Part shown: positions 14,431-19,454 of the stretch, piece after piece
How positions within the stretch are numbered: the first letter of the stretch is position 1
How the letters are laid out: each line of letters opens with the position of its first letter
Assembly (NCBI GenBank): GCA_002338445.1
Contig: DDII01000060.1
Location: 10,430 to 29,883, forward strand
Reading direction: 5' to 3'
DNA length: 19,454 nucleotides
Source of the DNA: Cellvibrionales bacterium UBA1854
GTDB taxonomy: Bacteria; Pseudomonadota; Gammaproteobacteria; Pseudomonadales; Porticoccaceae
Notes under the pieces: model-generated
Seen by the model: the letters and a program-made list of their open reading frames with translations, nothing else
What the model was told of the DNA's origin: nothing
The model's database searches: none
Position numbers and translations under genes: made by a program

Positions 14431-15359
14431 TGGCGATACTTATTTTGGCGGAGCATGATAACTCGTCGCTCTTGCCCGCTACCTTAAACTCCGTGACCGC
14501 GGCAAAACTGATTGATGACGAGATACATATGTTGGTTGCGGGGAGTAATTGTAAGTCAGTTGCTGAGCAGGCTGCATCTGTAGCGCATGTTACAGAGATT
14601 TTCGTGGCCGATTACTTTGCATATAAAGACTTCCTTGCTGAAAATTTAGCTCCCTTGGTTGCGAAAATTGGCAGTAACTATTCTCATGTATTCGCTACAG
14701 CAACAACAAGTTCCAAAAATATATTACCTCGAGCCGCAGCTCTGATGGATGTACAAGCCATATCCGACATCAGTGGAATCGTAGATAACGATACTTTTGA
14801 GCGCCCAATATACGCAGGGAGTATGATTGCAACGATAACTAGTAGCGATATTGTCAAGGTGGTGACTATTCGGGGCACGGCATTTGAGGCTGCGTCAGTG
14901 ACGGGCGGAAAAGCCAAAATAACCCCTTGTACTGCGTTATTTGATCAAGCAGCTTCAAAGTTCATCGGTGAAGAAGTAGTTAAGTCGGATCGGCCTGAGC
15001 TAGCTGGAGCAAAAGTCGTGGTATCAGGAGGAAGAGCTTTGGGTAGTGAAGAACAGTTTTCGCTGATTTATGATTTTGCGGACCAGTTAGGGGCAGCGGT
15101 TGGAGCGTCGAGAGCAGCAGTTGATGCTGGTTACGCGCCGAATGACATGCAGGTAGGACAGACAGGGAAAATTGTAGCGCCAGATTTATATATCGCTGTG
15201 GGCATCTCCGGGGCGATTCAGCACCTAGCAGGGATGAAGGATAGCAAGGTGATCGTTGCCATCAACAAAGATCAAGAAGCGCCTATATTTTCGGTTGCTG
15301 ACTATGGATTAGTGGGAGACCTTTTTACCGCTTTGCCAGAGTTTGAAGCCGCTATGTAG
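14430..15359 (+). CDS. etfA: Electron transfer flavoprotein alpha subunit
   Basis: EtfA carries the FAD of the ETF heterodimer and delivers electrons to ETF-QO. The 309-residue protein has the divergent N-terminal domain and the highly conserved C-terminal FAD-binding domain: VVSGGRALGS, then GASRAAVDAGYAPNDMQVGQ, TGKIVAPDLYIAVGISGAIQ, HLAGMKDSKVIVAINKD and EAPIFSVADYGLVGDLF. All elements for FAD binding appear intact. The start overlaps the etfB stop by one base (TAATG), the standard arrangement. No clear terminator follows, and a long stretch without genes begins right after it. Confidence 0.97.
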   Translation: MAILILAEHDNSSLLPATLNSVTAAKLIDDEIHMLVAGSNCKSVAEQAASVAHVTEIFVADYFAYKDFLAENLAPLVAKIGSNYSHVFATATTSSKNILPRAAALMDVQAISDISGIVDNDTFERPIYAGSMIATITSSDIVKVVTIRGTAFEAASVTGGKAKITPCTALFDQAASKFIGEEVVKSDRPELAGAKVVVSGGRALGSEEQFSLIYDFADQLGAAVGASRAAVDAGYAPNDMQVGQTGKIVAPDLYIAVGISGAIQHLAGMKDSKVIVAINKDQEAPIFSVADYGLVGDLFTALPEFEAAM

Positions 15360-15886
15360 CACTAAAAAAAGGTAAGAACTTTTGTCCTAACATCAGGAGC
15401 CACCCACAATTTTGATGCTCGAATTTAGTATCACACGGGGATCCATTGATTTATCGGCGTTGCCAAAGGATTAACACGGCTTCCCCGTCACATACAAAGT
15501 TTTCTGAGATCTATTGGTAAAGGTTCTCGTGCACAGCATGTGGTCCTGCGGCCTGGAAACTCAGAGGTCTCTCCGCTTTATGTGGGCACTTGAATTAGCT
15601 AGAAAAGTTCCCGCTTAGATTGTATTACTGGAATTTTTATCGGACGAAATCGAGATAATTTAAAAGAATATTTTGCTTTTCATTCTAAGTTATATTTTCG
15701 TGAAGCTACAAAGATACAAGTTTTTAAATTAATCTACAGCCATGACATTAATTGCTATTAGAGATAAAGCGTGATCTGATAAAAGTAATGATTTCTCATA
15801 TACCTTCTATGTAATTTTCACATACGCGTTTTATGGCTCCCATACTGGAGTCTGTTCAAATAATATCGTTAGAGGAGTTGGATCAC
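15360..15886. other. Long region without a recognisable gene
   Basis: This gap of 527 bases holds no gene I can support. The first half, about 15430-15600, is visibly richer in G and C than its surroundings. It contains a perfect 7-base inverted repeat, ACGGGGA (15435-15441) with TCCCCGT (15482-15488). One plus-strand frame there is open for 45-50 codons but has no start or ribosome binding site and resembles nothing I know. The second half, from about 15600, is very AT-rich and probably includes the promoter of the copper-binding lipoprotein gene. The first half could be a small RNA, a decayed gene, or simply spacer. Confidence 0.6.
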
Positions 15887-16405
15887 ATGAATAGGCAGAT
15901 TGTTTTAGTAGTTATCTTATTTTGTACTCAATTTGCAAGTAGCTGTTTGCTTGGATCACATCATCAAGATCAGCTAGAGTCTAAAATTCTCGATATTACT
16001 GTAACGAATGCTTGGACACCAGCCTTGCCACCAAACTCAAAAGTAAGCGCGGGTTATTTTTCATTGACAAATCACGGAACAGAGACTTTGACATTAGTGA
16101 ATGTGGCTAGTCCTGCCTACGGTAGTGTTGAGATCCATGAGACAACGCAGCAACGAGAGACCGCAACAATGTCTAGGTTGTCAGATATAAAGATTAATCC
16201 TCGAGAAGAAATTCTCTTTGCTCCTGGTGGAAAACACTTGATGTTGCGTGACCCACATTTTTCGGGTAATGATTTAAGTAGCTTTATTGTTATGTTGGTG
16301 TTTTCTAATGGGTTAACACACCAGTTTACAATGAATATCAAACGAAGAAAAAATGACTCCTCGTTACTTCTGAATCGGCATATGAGCCATTCAAAGAGTA
16401 AGTAA
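15887..16405 (+). CDS. PCuAC-family periplasmic copper chaperone, probable lipoprotein
   Basis: PCuAC proteins bind Cu(I) in the periplasm and help deliver copper to cytochrome c oxidase. The copper motif HX10MX21HXM is matched exactly by His84, Met95, His117 and Met119. The surrounding blocks AGYFSLTNHGTETL, VEIHETT and APGGKHLMLRD are typical. I chose the ATG at 15887 because AGAGGAG (15871-15877) lies nine bases before it and because it gives a signal peptide, MNRQIVLVVILFCTQFASSC. The cysteine at 20 suggests lipid attachment, though the residue three before it is alanine, not the usual leucine. Length is 172 residues; the basic C-terminal tail after residue 148 looks disordered. No oxidase or SCO gene is nearby. 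It converges with xthA. Confidence 0.9.
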   Translation: MNRQIVLVVILFCTQFASSCLLGSHHQDQLESKILDITVTNAWTPALPPNSKVSAGYFSLTNHGTETLTLVNVASPAYGSVEIHETTQQRETATMSRLSDIKINPREEILFAPGGKHLMLRDPHFSGNDLSSFIVMLVFSNGLTHQFTMNIKRRKNDSSLLLNRHMSHSKSK

Positions 16406-16464
16406 GTACGTGGGAGATATTTGCAACCAGTTCATTTTTGTATTGTAAACTAAGAATAATGGTG

Positions 16465-17280
16465 CTACATCATATCAATCCAAATAGGGCAATGGTCAGA
16501 TGGTTTTTCATGCGCTCTGGAGGCTACATCTATGCCACTATCTGTAATAAGTAATCTCGCAGGATTGGATGCTAATATAAGGTCTATTCGTAACCCGCGT
16601 TTTGGATTCTGCTCGAATCCTCTACTTCTATAATCATACCAGCTGTAAACGCGCTCATCGGGCCCCCAATGTTCTCTGAATGTATCTGTCAGCCCAAAAT
16701 CCAAAAGATTTTTAAGCCAACCGCGTTCCTCTGGAAGGAAGCTTGTTTTACCCGATCGTAACCACTTTTTTATATTCTCATCCGTTAGCCCAACATCGGC
16801 ATCTGTTGACGCTACATTCATGTCACCCATCAAGATAAGAACATCACTTGGAGTAAATCTTGTATTTAAATAAGAGCTTAAATCCTGATAAAAACGTCGC
16901 TTTGCGGGAAATTTTTCAGGATGATATCGATTTTCACCCTGCGGAAAATATCCGTTTAACACGTGTAGATTCCCTTCATTATATGAATATTTTCCGTAAA
17001 TTAACCTGCGTTGCGCATCTTTAAAATCGTTAGGAAAACCTTTTCTTACCTCCAGAGGCTCTTTTTTACTGAGCAGGGCGACCCCATAGTGCCCCTTTTG
17101 ACCAAAAAAGCTGGCGTGGTACCCCAATTCGGTAATCTCATCAGTTGGAAAAGAGCCATCGTCAACTTTTGTCTCTTGCAAACCTATAATATCTGGTTTG
17201 TGTTTTTCCAAGACATATTTGAGCTGCGCTATTCGAGCCCGAATACCATTTACGTTAAAGCATACTAATCGTTTAGACAT
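16465..17280 (-). CDS. xthA: Exodeoxyribonuclease III
   Basis: Exonuclease III is the main AP endonuclease of base excision repair and also a 3'-5' exonuclease on double-stranded DNA. The 271-residue protein is close to the Escherichia coli enzyme along its whole length. It shows FNVNGIRAR at the N-terminus, the metal-binding Glu34 or so in GLQETKV, GQKGHYGVALLSKK, NGYFPQGENR, the catalytic GDMNVASTD, WYDYRSRGF, RGLRIDLILAS, and the final KPSDHCPIW with the catalytic Asp-His. SDHCP replaces the SDHAP of E. coli, a mild change. Its ATG lies three bases after the prc stop and uses GTGAGG in the last prc codons as ribosome binding site, so the two are one unit. Uracil repair here and dUTPase upstream act on the same kind of DNA damage. 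Confidence 0.97.
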   Translation of the reverse strand: MSKRLVCFNVNGIRARIAQLKYVLEKHKPDIIGLQETKVDDGSFPTDEITELGYHASFFGQKGHYGVALLSKKEPLEVRKGFPNDFKDAQRRLIYGKYSYNEGNLHVLNGYFPQGENRYHPEKFPAKRRFYQDLSSYLNTRFTPSDVLILMGDMNVASTDADVGLTDENIKKWLRSGKTSFLPEERGWLKNLLDFGLTDTFREHWGPDERVYSWYDYRSRGFEQNPKRGLRIDLILASNPARLLITDSGIDVASRAHEKPSDHCPIWIDMM

Positions 17281-17283
17281 TTA

Positions 17284-19454
17284 TTACCTCACAGAAACAG
17301 AAAATAATTGTTGCGGTTTTATACTTTTTGATTGCAAAAGTATTTGATCAATAAGTATTTGACCTGCCTCTTCCAAGATTGGATCTGGCTCAAATATGCT
17401 GTTTTGTTTACCTAATTCAAGTGTGTCTCCAATTGTTAGTTTATCTTCAGCGGTCATTGAATTAGCTTCGATAATTTGGGGAATGGAGACTTTATATCTT
17501 GAAGCTATTAGAGATAAATTATCCCCTTTTTCTACCACATGGGTTGTAGCGTTTTTTAGATTTTCGGCTTCATTCCAAGCATCAATTGTTGCGTAGGGTG
17601 GGAGCTTGAGTTCATTTCGTCGATTGTTTTCGAGGACTAATTGTGCGGACTCTAGTTTTTTAATACGCTCACGCCGAGTCTTCAAGCTCAGCGAAAGTGT
17701 ATCTTGGTCCCTCCACTCCCTGTCTAAGGAGAGTTGTTTCTTTAGGTGGCCAAAATCTGACCCAGAGGAAACACGAACTTTATGTAACTTCTGCAAAAAA
17801 TGGAGATACTGCTTTAAATCACCCGAAACCTTATGCCGTAGCGACGAAACTCTGTCCCAGGGAAGTGCAGTCTCTCTATGCGATTCTCCAACCTGCTCTG
17901 GGTCGAAGCTAGATGGAAAGATAATATCTGGCCAAACACCGCGGTGCTGCGTGCTATCTCCAGAAATACGATAAAATTTTGCATTGGTAACTTTTAATTG
18001 TCCAGTCGTAAGGGGCGTAACGTCTTGGACGGTACCCTTACCGAAAGTTTGACTACCAACAATTAATGCCCGCCCGTAATCTTGTAAAGCACCTGCAGTT
18101 ATTTCAGAGGCCGAAGCACTAAGTCGATTTGTTACCACAATAAGAGGGCCGGTATACTCACTTTTGTATAGAGCTTTACCTGGTTGATAAGTTCTTCTTC
18201 TCGCATCCCTAATTTGCACAACTGGACCTGGGTCGATAAACAGGTCAGTCAAGTTGATAGCCTCTCTTAAAGAACCACCTCCGTTATTCCTTAAATCGAG
18301 AACAATGCCATCAACCTTTTCTTGTTCGAGCTCTCTTAGTAGATTTCTTACGTCCCTTGTCGTACTTTTATAATTTGGATCTCTTTCCTTAAATGCCTCA
18401 AAATCCATATAGAATGCTGGTATATCGAGCACGCCCAGACGAAAAATATCTCCATTGCGATTTATATTGATGACATGCTTTTTTGCTGATTTTTCTTCTA
18501 GCTTTACTTTATCACGAGTGATTTCAATAATCTTTGAAGCTCCTGAGTGATCAGTGCGTGCAGATATAACCTGTAAGCGCACTAGTGAACCTTTGGGCCC
18601 TCTGATCAAATTCACGACATTATCAATCCTCCATCCTATTACATCAACGATGGGTGTCTCTTGTTGTCCAACACCAATTATTCGGTCTTCAGCCTGAAGA
18701 ATACCTTGCAGATCTGCAGGACCACCAGGGATGACTCTTATTACTCTTGTATAATCATCTTCAGTTCTTAATTCTGCTCCAATACCTTCTAAAGATAAGG
18801 ACATATTTATCTGAAAATTTTCACTATTTCTTGGAGAATAATAAGCAGTATGGGGATCATAAAGCTCAGCAAAGGCGTTAACATATTGTTGAAATACATC
18901 TTGGCTATTTCTTTGCAGGTATTGTTTTATTTGATTTTTGTATCGTTTTATCAACACTGCTCTTGCGTCGATGGGTTTTTTATCGTTCAACAGTAATCGA
19001 ATCATACCGTCGGTTAAAATGTCTCTCCAATGTTGTCGTGCTGCATCCAAATTTTTTGGCCAGTCTCTCTTTTTTGCGTCGATAACAAAAAAAGATGGGC
19101 TTTCAAGGTCGAAAATAAAATCGCTTTCTAGTAGTTCAATATTGTAGTGCAGTTGCGATATAGCTCTGTTCAAAAGGCGGTTGTATATTTCGTAACCTGG
19201 AGTGATATCTCCAGATATCATGAGATCATCTAATGAATATTGCCATTTCTTGAATTCATCTATATCTTTTTTTAATAAGAAAGATTTATTGGGATCGATA
19301 TTTTCTAGATAGTTGGTAAAGTAGTTTTTAGAAAAAATATCGTTAATGATGGCTCCTTTGTAGTGACGGTCTTGCAATTTCCCCACAATCTCGACATATA
19401 ACTTTTTATACTCATTTTCAAACGATATTCTTGGAGAAACATAACCAATTGCAT
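17284..19454 (-). CDS. prc: Tail-specific carboxy-terminal protease Prc with LysM insertion (5' partial)
   Basis: Prc is a periplasmic serine protease that trims or degrades proteins from their C-termini, including the peptidoglycan hydrolase MepS. The frame stays open to the window edge, so the signal peptide and first residues are missing. Numbering from the GTG at 19386, there is a helical N-terminal domain, the block DPHTAYYSPRNSENF (178-191), a PDZ domain (about 200-275) with SLSLEGIGAELR, and the protease core. In the core SASASE (423-428) gives the catalytic Ser425, and TFGKGTVQ gives Lys450, 25 residues later as in E. coli. Near the C-terminus a LysM domain (about 615-658) interrupts the usual tail before EPDPILEEAGQIL, which matches E. 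coli EPDPYLDETVNIAL. xthA follows after three bases. Confidence 0.96.
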   Translation of the reverse strand, partial: AIGYVSPRISFENEYKKLYVEIVGKLQDRHYKGAIINDIFSKNYFTNYLENIDPNKSFLLKKDIDEFKKWQYSLDDLMISGDITPGYEIYNRLLNRAISQLHYNIELLESDFIFDLESPSFFVIDAKKRDWPKNLDAARQHWRDILTDGMIRLLLNDKKPIDARAVLIKRYKNQIKQYLQRNSQDVFQQYVNAFAELYDPHTAYYSPRNSENFQINMSLSLEGIGAELRTEDDYTRVIRVIPGGPADLQGILQAEDRIIGVGQQETPIVDVIGWRIDNVVNLIRGPKGSLVRLQVISARTDHSGASKIIEITRDKVKLEEKSAKKHVININRNGDIFRLGVLDIPAFYMDFEAFKERDPNYKSTTRDVRNLLRELEQEKVDGIVLDLRNNGGGSLREAINLTDLFIDPGPVVQIRDARRRTYQPGKALYKSEYTGPLIVVTNRLSASASEITAGALQDYGRALIVGSQTFGKGTVQDVTPLTTGQLKVTNAKFYRISGDSTQHRGVWPDIIFPSSFDPEQVGESHRETALPWDRVSSLRHKVSGDLKQYLHFLQKLHKVRVSSGSDFGHLKKQLSLDREWRDQDTLSLSLKTRRERIKKLESAQLVLENNRRNELKLPPYATIDAWNEAENLKNATTHVVEKGDNLSLIASRYKVSIPQIIEANSMTAEDKLTIGDTLELGKQNSIFEPDPILEEAGQILIDQILLQSKSIKPQQLFSVSVR
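17413..17544 (-). other. LysM domain encoded inside prc
   Basis: The encoded segment THVVEKGDNLSLIASRYKVS followed by IPQIIEANSM and the stretch LTIGDTLEL has the LysM pattern: a start with V-x-x-GD-x-L, an aliphatic IA, a KV-x-x-xxI-x-xAN core and a closing I-x-xGxxL. LysM domains bind the glycan of peptidoglycan. E. coli Prc has no such domain at this place. Confidence 0.88.

Noticed and set aside
15460..15600. tRNA or other standard RNA gene in the GC-richer spacer after etfA
   Set aside because: No cloverleaf, no T-loop sequence and no acceptor stem could be built by eye.
15754..15768. 15-base exact repeat GCTATTAGAGATAAA, also at 17504-17518
   Set aside because: One copy is inside the LysM-coding part of prc and the other in AT-rich spacer. 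One exact 15-base match in an AT-rich segment of this size is within chance, and there is no extended similarity.
1..19454. Mobile element, defence system, CRISPR array or prophage
   Set aside because: No transposase, integrase, phage or nuclease-defence proteins, no regularly spaced repeats, and the coding content is core metabolism throughout.

Overview
The window is an AT-rich chromosomal segment from a gammaproteobacterium, almost all housekeeping genes. The clearest pointers to that class are an Escherichia-like exonuclease III, a Prc-type tail-specific protease, ThrH, a DUF1285 protein, and an acpP-pabC-mltG-tmk-holB string. From memory, pseudomonads keep the order acpP-fabF-pabC-mltG-tmk-holB-pilZ-tatD-DUF1285-TetR near ETF-QO and etfB-etfA. 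This window looks like an edited version of that block: fabF, pilZ and tatD are absent, and eight other genes lie between holB and the TetR gene. The genus cannot be fixed from the sequence alone; a free-living, perhaps marine, relative of the Pseudomonadales/Cellvibrionales is my inference.

Layout. 1-280: acpP with a strong intrinsic terminator. 293-3882: tightly packed pabC, mltG, tmk, holB (folate synthesis, peptidoglycan processing, dTMP phosphorylation, DNA polymerase III clamp loader). 3915-5234: a metallo-beta-lactamase-fold hydrolase and an all-alpha (dimeric-type) dUTPase. 5338-7263: malate dehydrogenase, a BCP/PrxQ peroxiredoxin, and yajC without secD/secF. 7362-9635: a sodium:alanine/glycine symporter and a cytosolic 5'-nucleotidase, ending in a hairpin. 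9818-11706: thrH, a TetR-family regulator and DUF1285. 11727-13370 (minus): ETF-ubiquinone oxidoreductase. 13681-15359 (plus): etfB-etfA, divergent from it across about 310 bp. 15360-15886: a long stretch without a recognisable gene. 15887-16405: a PCuAC copper-binding lipoprotein. 16465-19454 (minus): prc and xthA, with prc running off the window end.

The genes form working sets rather than one new system. ETF-QO with EtfAB passes electrons from acyl-CoA dehydrogenases to ubiquinone. tmk, dUTPase and the 5'-nucleotidase bear on nucleotide pools. MltG and Prc both act on envelope peptidoglycan homeostasis. I found no mobile element, CRISPR array, tRNA or rRNA. The observations most worth a second look are a probable ATT start codon for DUF1285, a LysM domain inserted in the C-terminal region of Prc, the clean absence of fabF after acpP, a secDF-less yajC, and the long gene-free stretch after etfA.
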